The position numbers and the translations under genes are program-made. From CAZYQW01 sp964649825 (lineage in GTDB: Bacteria > Planctomycetota > B15-G4 > JADJEK01): a stretch of DNA of 64,000 nt. The stretch is taken from the NCBI GenBank assembly GCA_964649825.1, contig CAZYQW010000090.1, positions 1 to 64,000 on the forward strand. The letters run 5' to 3'. Shown in pieces: positions 27,401 to 34,358 of this stretch (position 1 is the stretch's first letter; every line of letters starts with the position of its first letter). The notes below the pieces were generated by a model that worked only from the letters and a program-made list of their open reading frames with translations, did no database searches and was not told the origin of the DNA.

Positions 27401-27912
27401 CACGGCCACGGATCCTGACCGCGAGCCCCGACGGTGAGCTCTCGATGGACCTCGGCGACCCCGAAGGTGCGTCGGCGACGAGCGATGTCGAGGGGCGGTT
27501 CGAGCTCGACGGGCTCCCGGCCGGCGTCAGCCTACGGGTCGACGTGCGCGGCCGCTTCTTCGCCCCGAATCGACGAACGGTGCGGCTTCGCGACGGCGAG
27601 GTGCTTCAGCACGACGTCACGTTGAACGAGGCGGGCGAGCTCGTCGTCGTGCTGACGCGTCCGTCGGGCGCGCCGGGGCGTCACGGCCACGTCACGCTCG
27701 AGCGGGAGGGGACGGGAACGGGGGAGCGGCACGAGCGGTTCACGGGTGCGTCCGATCGTGCGACGTTCCCTTCGCTCGAGCCGGGCCCGTGGCGAGTGAC
27801 GGTGATGGCGTTCGGCTCGGCCGGCGACCCGCCCGCTCCTCGGAGCGTAATCGTCCGCGCGACGGAGAGCGCGACGACGGTGATCGTGATCGGCGAGGAG
27901 GACCGCGGCTGA
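24445..27912 (+). CDS. ECF sigma factor fused to membrane helix and extracytoplasmic carboxypeptidase-regulatory-like domains
   Basis: This 1155-residue protein starts at a GTG behind TTGGAG. Residues 1-160 are a complete ECF sigma factor: region 2 with DDAVQETWIRGLREP and RLWLATVARNVGRNFLRDEA, region 4 with ALPEPYRDAILLRYYDDLP and the helix-turn-helix REIAARLGVPVATVKSRIQR. A single hydrophobic helix at about 198-217 (ISVAAVVAILAAIGWILL) would tether it to the inner membrane. The remaining 930 residues lie outside. They contain repeated carboxypeptidase-regulatory-like beta-sandwiches (LEGRVLDAVGDPLDGAVVEL near 274, LRGVVVDDRGVGVAGARIVV near 373, IRGVVHAADGSPVADARVFV near 955). Sigma factors with long C-terminal extensions are known in planctomycetes. 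Release by proteolysis is a plausible mechanism but is not visible in the sequence. It is divergent from the iron operon. Confidence 0.85.
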   Translation: MSERLEQTISEHGTFVRAVVRAILSDESAADDAVQETWIRGLREPAERSRARLWLATVARNVGRNFLRDEARRRARERAAAATEPLPSTVERVTRHEVVLSVAAAVAALPEPYRDAILLRYYDDLPPREIAARLGVPVATVKSRIQRGVDRVRHRLRAERPDGLASVVLFDSSAGTPGALPNALPNATFGGTVLASKISVAAVVAILAAIGWILLRGVGDEPSRVDEARAPAGSTEVEGRPVDSRRAAAAPDERVAVTPSAAPSDESSAAPRNDVRVRLEGRVLDAVGDPLDGAVVELVRATGAPSTSAGERTSLRVATDAAGRFVVPGAPPGAARVSVTRAGFAPILSAPLHVPPVESYRLNDLVMASGAILRGVVVDDRGVGVAGARIVVGERPGGIVEHAFLREVAVSASDGSFVADELALGHSTLGVVADGFVPQRVERRVGDAGPARDGGGEEPMRVELESGWSFTAEIRGAPGGAELALAIDPSSGSRLAADEFDWLLHRRRVAPIGASRVVSFGGIPSGERFRLQLEERAPGGTGRDCAVVTAVAEDASRVTIHYVATASVSVRAFDEHGRVVDDYVLRALDVDSGDEAELALVEVRPDGSRRFRIDEPGRYRLRLLASGFAEAGLGPIELDGGTERDLADVRLSMGRRLDLLVVDARDGSAVADAGISAAAVAGDRIVAPSEDPVLRPAARRTRTDASGRATVMLPGAAQAEVTVAHPGYAHRAILVDAGDSIERTIALVPAGMLIVRTRDDADALVVGVRVVVEALEDASWSPLSATSDHEGKVVFSNVPPGPFRVSGREENALARRTLLGGVAALVTISTDGVAAGEAAPAVETRVEAGGATEVTLHVPRRVSLGGAVVAGGSAVPGATLLLVPGAVDVSVFTTFGVTGGVETTTDGFGRFRFDGVREGKATLVVRHASLALPAVFALELARVENEFVARLPRTGIRGVVHAADGSPVADARVFVHPVADGGMTLSRPRILTASPDGELSMDLGDPEGASATSDVEGRFELDGLPAGVSLRVDVRGRFFAPNRRTVRLRDGEVLQHDVTLNEAGELVVVLTRPSGAPGRHGHVTLEREGTGTGERHERFTGASDRATFPSLEPGPWRVTVMAFGSAGDPPAPRSVIVRATESATTVIVIGEEDRG

Positions 27913-27938
27913 ACGGCAATGCACCCGTTTCGGCGAGG

Positions 27939-27956
27939 GCGCGGCCCCGGCCGCGG
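27939..27956. terminator. Hairpin between convergent genes
   Basis: CGCGGCC and GGCCGCG arms meet over a very short loop in the 46-bp gap between the convergent stops at 27912 and 27959. This is likely a bidirectional terminator; no T-run is present. Confidence 0.4.
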
Positions 27957-27958
27957 GC

Positions 27959-29059
27959 TCACTCCCCGGTGAGCGAGCTCGCCTCCTTCGCGATGTCGCC
28001 TCTCCACATGTTGTCCCGGTTCGCCTCGCCCGCGCGGTCCCGCTTGGCTTCCTTCTGACGTTCCACGAGGCCGGCGTGGGTCGAGAAGTACGGCAGGCTC
28101 TTGCCGACGAACTCGTTCACGGTCGAGAACCCGTGCGTCTCCATGAACGCGGCCAGGCCCTCGCAGAGCGGAGCGATGATCTCGTAGCCGTGCAGCATCG
28201 CTCCGGTGCAGACCTGCACCGTGGTCGCGCCGAGGAGCAGGAACTGCACCGCGTCCTCGCCGGTCTCGACGCCGCCCATTCCGGAGATCGCGACGGTCGG
28301 ACAGGCGCGCGCGATCGACATCACGTGGCGGAGCGCGATCGGGCGGACCGATTGACCGGAGTAGCCGCCCGGCTCGGAGTAGCCCTCGACGGTCGGCATC
28401 GGCCGGAGCGTCTCGAGGTTGATGCCGATGATGCAAAGGATGGTGTTGATCGCGCTGATGCCGTCGGAGCCGCCTCGGACCGCCGCCTTCGCCGGCGCGG
28501 TCGGGTCGGTGATGTTCGGCGTCATCTTCGCGTAGACTGGGACCTTGGAGACCGACTTCACCCAGCCGACGACCTCCTCGACGATCTCCGGGTTCTCACC
28601 CATCGCGGCGCCCATCTTGCGCTCGGGCAGCCCGTGCGGGCAGGAGAAGTTCAGTTCGAACGCATCGATGCCGGTCTCCTGCGTCCGCTCGACGATCTCG
28701 ATCCAGCGGTCCTTCGCGTACTCCTCCATGATCGACGCGATCAGGACGTGGTCAGGATACTCCCGCTTGCAGTCGGCGAGCTCGTCGAGCCAGAGGGCGA
28801 ACGCTCGATCCGAGATCAGCTCGATGTTCTGGAAGCCGATCACCTCGTCCGGCGCGCCGCGCGCCTTCAACTTGCCGTACCTCGGCACCGTGTTCGTGAC
28901 CTTCTCGTTGTCGAGGCTGATCGTCTTGCAGACGATGCCACCCCAGCCGAGGGCGAACGACCGCTTGATCACGCGTCCGTTCGTGCCGGGCGGGCCCGAG
29001 GCGAGGACGAAAGGGTTCTTGTACCGCAACCCACACGCTTCGATGCCGAGATCGACCAT
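27959..29059 (-). CDS. preA: Dihydropyrimidine dehydrogenase, catalytic (PreA-type) subunit
   Basis: A 366-residue FMN enzyme of the dihydroorotate dehydrogenase fold. It begins with GIEACGLRYKNPFVLASGPP and carries the active-site ELNFSCPHG loop whose cysteine protonates the pyrimidine. FMN-phosphate-binding SGMGGVETGEDA and GATTVQVCTGAM segments lie near 270-300. It reduces uracil or thymine to the dihydro form, the first step of reductive pyrimidine degradation. It is about 45 residues shorter than E. coli PreA and lacks the C-terminal 2x[4Fe-4S] ferredoxin domain (no CxxCxxC cluster). No PreT partner is present in the window, so its electron source is unknown. The start (TGATG) overlaps the aminotransferase stop. 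Confidence 0.85.
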   Translation of the reverse strand: MVDLGIEACGLRYKNPFVLASGPPGTNGRVIKRSFALGWGGIVCKTISLDNEKVTNTVPRYGKLKARGAPDEVIGFQNIELISDRAFALWLDELADCKREYPDHVLIASIMEEYAKDRWIEIVERTQETGIDAFELNFSCPHGLPERKMGAAMGENPEIVEEVVGWVKSVSKVPVYAKMTPNITDPTAPAKAAVRGGSDGISAINTILCIIGINLETLRPMPTVEGYSEPGGYSGQSVRPIALRHVMSIARACPTVAISGMGGVETGEDAVQFLLLGATTVQVCTGAMLHGYEIIAPLCEGLAAFMETHGFSTVNEFVGKSLPYFSTHAGLVERQKEAKRDRAGEANRDNMWRGDIAKEASSLTGE

Positions 29060-30393
29060 CAACCGTCTCCCCTCTCCGCCGCGTCGAACGCCGCGTTCAA
29101 GATCTCGAGTGCCTCGTCGACTTCCGCCTTCCCGACCGTCAACGGCGGAGAGATCCGCAGCACGTTGCCGTAGAGTCCACCCTTGCCGATGAGCAGGCCG
29201 CGCTTCTTGGTCTCCTCGAAGACGCGCAGCACCGCCTCTGGGTTCGGCGTGCGGTCGCGCGCCGCCTCGTTCTTCACGAGCTCGACTCCCTGCATCAAGC
29301 CCATGCCGCGCACTTCCCCGATCACGCGCGGGTAGCGGAGCTGCAGCGTGTCGAGCCCTTCGCGGAAGAGCTTGCCCATGTCGAGCGAGTTCTTCTTCAG
29401 GTTCTCCTTCTCCATGACGGCGATCGTTGCGTTCGCGGCCGCGGCCGACATCGGGTTGCCGCCGAACGTGGAGATCGTCAGCGCCTTGAACGCGTCCGCG
29501 ATCTCGGGCGTCGCGATCGTGACGCCGAGCGGCATCCCGTTCGCGACCCCTTTCGCCATCGTCATGATGTCTGGCTTCACGCCCCAGTGCTCGATGCCGA
29601 ACATCTTGCCGCCGGTGCGGCCGAAGCCGGTCTGCACCTCGTCGCAGATGAAGACCCCGCCGTACTTGCGGACGATGTCGACCGCGATGGGGAAGTACTC
29701 GGGCGGCGGCGTGATGAACCCTCCCACGCCCTGGATCGGCTCGGCGATGAAACCCGCGATCCGGCCCGTCGTCGTCGTCCGGATGAGCTCCTCGATGTCC
29801 GTCGCGCACTTCACCTCGCAGCTCGGGTACGAGAGACCGAGCGGGCAGCGGTAGCAGTACGGGCTGAGCGCGTGCTTGATCGCCGCGACCTGCGTCGTCA
29901 CCGCGCGCCACGGCGCGTGACCGGTCAACGATTGCGCGAGCATCGAGCGACCGGAGTACCCGTGCCGAAGCGCGATGATCTCCTGCGCTCCGGTGTAGAC
30001 CTGCGCCAAGACGACCGCGGTCTCGTCCGCCTCGGTGCCGGACGCCGTGAAGTAGCTCTTCTGCAGGTTGCCCGGCGTGATCCGCGCCAGCGTCTCGGCG
30101 AGCTCGATCACGGGCAACGACGGGTAGAGGCTCGAGACGTGCCCGAGCCGATCGATCTGTGCCTTTAGCGGCCCGGTGACGCGCTCGTCGCAGTGCCCGA
30201 TCGAGACGGTCAGGATCCCGCCGAAGAAGTCGAGGTACTCCTTCCCGTCCGCGTCCCGGAGCCGGAGTCCGGACCCGCTCTCGAGCACCAGCGGTTCCTT
30301 GTAGTAGGTGGTGGTTGCGGGCAGGAGGTACTTGCGCTGCTTCTCGATGGCGGCCTGCGAGGCGCTGGAGGCGGAGGCGGTTCTCTCGGGCAT
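29059..30393 (-). CDS. Class III PLP aminotransferase (beta-alanine/AGXT2 type)
   Basis: A 444-residue fold-type I aminotransferase. Recognisable parts are the early substrate region YKEPLVLESGSGLRLRD, SGTEADE in the PLP phosphate-binding segment, IAEPIQGVGGF, ICDEVQTGFGRTG with the PLP-ring aspartate, and TMAKGVANGMPLG with the Schiff-base lysine, then FGGNPMSAAA. The closest subgroup I recognise is AGXT2/(R)-3-amino-2-methylpropionate-pyruvate transaminase. With its neighbours it would deaminate beta-alanine or 3-aminoisobutyrate to a semialdehyde. It is translationally coupled to the PreA gene. The segment PYCYRCPLGLSYPSCEVKC carries four cysteines and could bind metal. The ribosome binding site is weak. 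Confidence 0.85.
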   Translation of the reverse strand: MPERTASASSASQAAIEKQRKYLLPATTTYYKEPLVLESGSGLRLRDADGKEYLDFFGGILTVSIGHCDERVTGPLKAQIDRLGHVSSLYPSLPVIELAETLARITPGNLQKSYFTASGTEADETAVVLAQVYTGAQEIIALRHGYSGRSMLAQSLTGHAPWRAVTTQVAAIKHALSPYCYRCPLGLSYPSCEVKCATDIEELIRTTTTGRIAGFIAEPIQGVGGFITPPPEYFPIAVDIVRKYGGVFICDEVQTGFGRTGGKMFGIEHWGVKPDIMTMAKGVANGMPLGVTIATPEIADAFKALTISTFGGNPMSAAAANATIAVMEKENLKKNSLDMGKLFREGLDTLQLRYPRVIGEVRGMGLMQGVELVKNEAARDRTPNPEAVLRVFEETKKRGLLIGKGGLYGNVLRISPPLTVGKAEVDEALEILNAAFDAAERGDG

Positions 30394-31030
30394 GATCGCG
30401 GTTCCCGGGGGGGCTTCGACGCGGTCGATTCTACCGACTCGGGCCCGATAGGCACGCGGCCGCCGGACAGGACGGGAACTCTCGCCGCGGCCGGGAGCTC
30501 GGCCCCGATCGACCTCCCGCAGCAGCGCGAGATGTCGGTGATGCAGACGTGATCGACGCGTCCCAACGTCACGAAGTTGCCGTCGTTCACGACAAGTCGT
30601 TCTTCGGTCGGATCGTGAACGGGTTGTCGTTCCCGTCCGACGTCCAGTCGGGCAGCGTGAACGTCGGTCCCGGTGGACGCCGTGTTCGGCGTCGTCCCGA
30701 TCACGGTGCTTCCGGGCGGGATCATGCCGTACGGCGGCACGAAGCTCGCGGAGGCGGGGAAGCGGAAACGGAACGTACTGCGGCTTCGTCGAGCAGTCGT
30801 CGTGCCAGCGAACGCAGGCGGAGATCCGATCCGTTTGCCGAACTGGAAGGTGGTGGCCAACGGCGCCTGCGCGACGGATTCGCCGACGCGGTGAGGTCTC
30901 GGTGCACCCGGCGGACAGGAATCCGTCGACCGTCGAGAAGCCGGTCGCGGTCTGGTGGTCATCGAGGCGCTGGCCATCGAAGCGATGAAGTCGAGGTCCT
31001 TGCGTCACGTCAGGGCTTGTCTTCGGCTCT
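30394..31030. other. Intergenic region with possible decayed secreted-protein gene
   Basis: No intact gene is seen. On the minus strand, from about 30900 down to about 30600, two frames read as plausible protein: SFVPPYGMIPPGSTVIGTTP in one, then FTLPDWTSDGNDNPFTIRP up to a stop near 30588 in another. If real, this is the frameshifted tail of a secreted protein. The rest shows no coding signal. Confidence 0.3.
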
Positions 31031-31060
31031 TATTTCGATAGTTCTAGAACTATGGAAATA
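31031..31060. promoter_or_regulatory. Palindromic ArsR operator overlapping the start codon
   Basis: A 30-bp palindrome with a single mismatched pair is centred on ATAGTTCTAGAACTAT (31038-31053), flanked by TATTTC and GGAAATA. It contains the ATG (31052-31054) of the ArsR-ArsC gene. It is AT-rich in a GC-rich context and matches the style of ArsR-family operators. Binding would block both the promoter and the translation start, consistent with autorepression relieved by arsenite. Confidence 0.8.
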
Positions 31061-31873
31061 TCGCATGCGGTGCGCGCCCTCGCGGCGCTGGCTCAAGAGT
31101 CTCGCCTGGCCGTGTTCCGAGCCCTCGCACGGGCCGGTCCGGCCGGAGTCCCGGCGGGGGAACTCGCCGAGGGCCTGGACATTCCGGCGTCGACGCTCTC
31201 GTTCCACCTCCGGCACTTGGCCGCGGCCGGTCTCGTCCGGGCCGAGCGCCGGAGTCGATCGCTCCTCTACTCCCTCCGCTCCGACGCGCTGAACGAGCTC
31301 TTGTGGTTCCTGGGTGAGGACTGCTGCCAGGGTCGGACCGCGCTCTGCGCGGGGCCCACCGCGCGGATCGAGCAGCAGCGCCGCGACTCCGTCGCGGCCG
31401 CCGAGCCTCCCCGCGTCCTGTTCGTCTGCTCCGGGAATTCGGCGCGCAGTCAGATGGCGGAGGCCATCCTGCGGCGCGACGCCGGCGATCGTCTGCTCGC
31501 CGCCAGCGCCGGGATCGCGCCGTGCGACGTCGACCCGCTGACGCGCGAGGTGTTGAAGGAGATCGAGATCGATCCCGCGCCGCTCGTCGCCAAGGATCTC
31601 GGTGCCTTCCTCGGGAAGGTGCCGATCCACTACGCGATCGTGGTCTGCGAGGCGGCGAACGCGCATTGTCCGGAGATGGTGCCGTTCGCCCTGCACACCT
31701 TGTATTGGCCGTTCCCGGATCCAGTGGCGGCTCCGGACGACGCGCACGCCGGAATCGACGCGTTCCGCGCGGTCCGCGACGCGATCGCCGCGCGCATCGA
31801 ACGGTGGCTCGAGGAACGGCCGTGGGAGCTTCGCGAGGCGAGGGCGCCGCGGCGCGCGGGAACGGGTGGATGA
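31052..31873 (+). CDS. ArsR repressor-ArsC arsenate reductase fusion
   Basis: A 273-residue fusion. Residues 1-85 are an ArsR/SmtB winged helix with recognition helix IPASTLSFHLRHLAAAGLV (43-61). Immediately after it, C91, C92 and C99 (CCQGRTALC) resemble the As(III)-binding cysteine trio of one ArsR subgroup. Residues 120-262 are a low-molecular-weight-phosphatase-type arsenate reductase with CX5R loop CSGNSAR (126-132), the resolving pair C199 and C206 (VVCEAANAHCP), and the acid-containing FPDP near 221. It would sense arsenite, repress its own operon, and reduce arsenate using thioredoxin-type cysteines. No ribosome binding site precedes the ATG, which lies inside the operator, so the mRNA is probably leaderless. 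Confidence 0.9.
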   Translation: MEISHAVRALAALAQESRLAVFRALARAGPAGVPAGELAEGLDIPASTLSFHLRHLAAAGLVRAERRSRSLLYSLRSDALNELLWFLGEDCCQGRTALCAGPTARIEQQRRDSVAAAEPPRVLFVCSGNSARSQMAEAILRRDAGDRLLAASAGIAPCDVDPLTREVLKEIEIDPAPLVAKDLGAFLGKVPIHYAIVVCEAANAHCPEMVPFALHTLYWPFPDPVAAPDDAHAGIDAFRAVRDAIAARIERWLEERPWELREARAPRRAGTGG

Positions 31874-31914
31874 GTCGTGGGAGTCTCCGAGCAAAGGCCG
31901 GTGGGAGTGACGTC

Positions 31915-32943
31915 ATGACGCGCGTCGGCATCAATGGGTTCGGACGCATGGGGCGGTTGGCGCTGCGCGCGGCGTTGGGCCGAAACGATCTGGCCCCGGA
32001 GCCGGAATTCGTGGCGATCAACGAACCGAACGCGCCGGCCGAGACGATGGCGTTGCTGTTCGAGTTCGACAGCGTGCACGGGCGGTTCGAAGCTCCGTGC
32101 GGCGGCGGTGGCAGCGAGCTCCGCGTCGGCGACTCGGCGTTTCACTACACGCGATACGCGAGTCCGGCGGACGTCCCGTGGCGCGAGCTCGGCGTCGAGC
32201 TCGTGCTCGAGTGCAGCGGCAAGTTCCGCACGTCGCCGACGATCCGACCGCACTTGGAGAACGGCGCGCGGCGGGTCGTTGTCTCCGCGCCGGTGAAAGA
32301 CGGCCCGCCGAACGTCGTCATCGGGGTGAACGATCGTGGGATCGACTTCGCGCGCGAGCCCATCGTCACCGCGGCATCCTGCACGACGAACTGTCTGGCG
32401 CCGATCGTGCGCGTGATCCACGACGCGATCGGGATCGAGTGCGGCCTGGTCACGACGATCCACGACCCGACGAACACGCAGTCCGTCCATGACGCTGCGC
32501 ATGACGACCCCCGCCGCGCGCGCGCGTCGCAGGTGAACCTGATCCCCACGTCGACGAACTCCGCGATGGCGGTCGGGCTGATCATTCCGGAGCTGCGCGG
32601 CCGGCTCGACAGCATCGCGGTGCGGGCGCCGGTCCTGAACGCGTCGCTGACCGATTGCGTCTTCCACGTCGCGCGTGACACCACGGTCGAGGAGGTGAAC
32701 GCGACGCTCGAGCGCGCCGCGGCGTCCGGACCGCTCGTGGGGATCCTCGGCTGCGAGACGCGGCCGCTCGTGAGCAGCGACTACGCCGGCGATCCGCGCA
32801 GCGCGATCGTCGACACGCTCTCGACGCGCGTCACCGGCCGCCGCCTGGTGAAGGTGCTCGCCTGGTACGACAACGAGTGGGGCTACGCGAATCGGCTCGT
32901 CGAGCTCGCGGCGATGGTCGCCGCGGCGGATCCGGGAACCTGA
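31915..32943 (+). CDS. ArsJ-associated glyceraldehyde-3-phosphate dehydrogenase
   Basis: A 342-residue GAPDH. It has the NAD Rossmann start RVGINGFGRMGRL, the catalytic ASCTTNCLAP cysteine, the substrate-binding HDPTNTQSVHD and STNSA regions, and the C-terminal WYDNEWGYANRL. Because it lies directly ahead of ArsJ in an arsenic operon, its likely job is to use arsenate instead of phosphate and make 1-arseno-3-phosphoglycerate, which ArsJ exports (known for ArsJ/GAPDH pairs). It begins at an ATG behind GGGAG, 41 bp after the ArsR-ArsC stop, and its stop is two bases before the ArsJ start. A glycolytic role cannot be excluded from sequence. Confidence 0.85.
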   Translation: MTRVGINGFGRMGRLALRAALGRNDLAPEPEFVAINEPNAPAETMALLFEFDSVHGRFEAPCGGGGSELRVGDSAFHYTRYASPADVPWRELGVELVLECSGKFRTSPTIRPHLENGARRVVVSAPVKDGPPNVVIGVNDRGIDFAREPIVTAASCTTNCLAPIVRVIHDAIGIECGLVTTIHDPTNTQSVHDAAHDDPRRARASQVNLIPTSTNSAMAVGLIIPELRGRLDSIAVRAPVLNASLTDCVFHVARDTTVEEVNATLERAAASGPLVGILGCETRPLVSSDYAGDPRSAIVDTLSTRVTGRRLVKVLAWYDNEWGYANRLVELAAMVAAADPGT

Positions 32944-32945
32944 CC

Positions 32946-34244
32946 GTGGGGAACCGGCGCGACTACTTGACCGTCACCGGCGCGTACTGGGCGTTCACGT
33001 TGACGGACGGCGCGTTGCGCATGCTCGTGCTGCTCCGCCTGAACGAGCTCGGGTACGCGCCGCTCGAGATCGTCGCGCTCTTCCTGCTGTACGAGCTGTT
33101 CGGCGTCGTCACCAATCTCGCGGCCGGCTGGATCGGAGCGCGCTTCGGCCTGAAGGCCACGCTCTTCCTCGGCCTTGGGCTGCAGACGTGCGCGCTCGCC
33201 GCGTTGTTCGGGGCGCGGCACGACCTCGCGTGGCCGGTGCTCGCGGCGACGCAGGTGCTGTCCGGAGTGGCGAAGGACCTGACGAAGACGAGTTCGAAGA
33301 GCTACGTCAAACTCGTCGTGCCCGAGGGCGACCTCCGCGGGCTCATGCGCTGGGTGAGCCTGCTGACCGGGTCCAAGAACGCGCTGAAGGGGGTGGGCTT
33401 CTTCCTCGGCGGGCTGCTCCTCGCGACGATCGGGTTCGGCGGGGCGTGCCTCGCGCTGGCGATCTGGGTCGCGCTCGCCCTGATCGTCGCGATGGCCGTG
33501 CTGCCGCGCGCGCCGGGCCGGGTGAAGGCGCGCATCCCCCTCCGCGACCTGGTGACGAGCGATCGCCGGCTGCGTTGGTTGTCGGCGGCGCGGCTGTTCC
33601 TGTTCGGGTCGCGCGACGTCTGGTTCGCGCTCGCGTTGCCGGTCTTCCTCGCGAGCGGCCTCGCGTGGAGCTTCGAGCGAATCGGCGCCTTCCTCGCCGC
33701 CTGGGTCATCGGCTACGGCGCGGTGCAGGCCGCCGCGCCGGCATGGGTGCAGGGCCGCGGCCGGGCGACGCCGACGGCCGCTCTCCTCGGCACGTGGACG
33801 GCGACGCTGGTCCTGCCCCTCGCCGCGATCCTCGTCGCGCTTCGTGCCGGGGCGCCGCCCGCGTGGACCCTGATCGCCGGCCTCGGCCTGTTCGGCGTCG
33901 TCTTCGCCGCGAACAGCGCGATCCACAGCTACCTCGTCGTCGCGTACTCCGACCGCGAGAAGGTCGCGCTGAACGTCGGCTTCTACTACATGGCGAACGC
34001 GGCCGGCCGCTTCGTCGGAACGCTCCTGTCCGGCGTCGCGTTCCAGACGGCGAGTACGGTGACCGGCGGGTTGGCGGCGGCGCTTGCCACGTCGATCGGG
34101 CTTGTGATCGCGTCGTCGCTGCTCTGCATCCCGCTGCGCCGCGCCGAGCGGGTCGTCGAGGCGGCGGCGGCTCCGAGCCCCGAGGTCGTCATCCCACCGC
34201 GCCCTACGCTCCCACGAACCGCGAGAAGCCGGCGAGGAAGCTGA
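32946..34244 (+). CDS. arsJ: ArsJ organoarsenical efflux permease (MFS)
   Basis: A 432-residue major-facilitator protein with about 11-12 transmembrane helices, starting at a GTG two bases after the GAPDH stop. The N-terminal NRRDYLTVTGAYWAFTLTDG and the first loops LRMLVLLRLNELGYAPLEI and GVAKDLTKTSSKSYVK are typical of ArsJ. It extrudes 1-arseno-3-phosphoglycerate, which then breaks down outside to arsenate. It completes a three-gene operon that pairs a reductase with an organoarsenical exporter. The last 20 residues are basic and proline-rich. Confidence 0.85.
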   Translation: MGNRRDYLTVTGAYWAFTLTDGALRMLVLLRLNELGYAPLEIVALFLLYELFGVVTNLAAGWIGARFGLKATLFLGLGLQTCALAALFGARHDLAWPVLAATQVLSGVAKDLTKTSSKSYVKLVVPEGDLRGLMRWVSLLTGSKNALKGVGFFLGGLLLATIGFGGACLALAIWVALALIVAMAVLPRAPGRVKARIPLRDLVTSDRRLRWLSAARLFLFGSRDVWFALALPVFLASGLAWSFERIGAFLAAWVIGYGAVQAAAPAWVQGRGRATPTAALLGTWTATLVLPLAAILVALRAGAPPAWTLIAGLGLFGVVFAANSAIHSYLVVAYSDREKVALNVGFYYMANAAGRFVGTLLSGVAFQTASTVTGGLAAALATSIGLVIASSLLCIPLRRAERVVEAAAAPSPEVVIPPRPTLPRTARSRRGS

Positions 34245-34358
34245 TCGCGACGCGTCGCGCTCGTGGAGTCCGGCGCGCGGTGAGCGCGGAAGGTCCGCCG
34301 GCGTCGAGGTCCTCCGGACGATGGAACGGATGGGGCGGGCGCCCCGGCGCTCTCCTGT

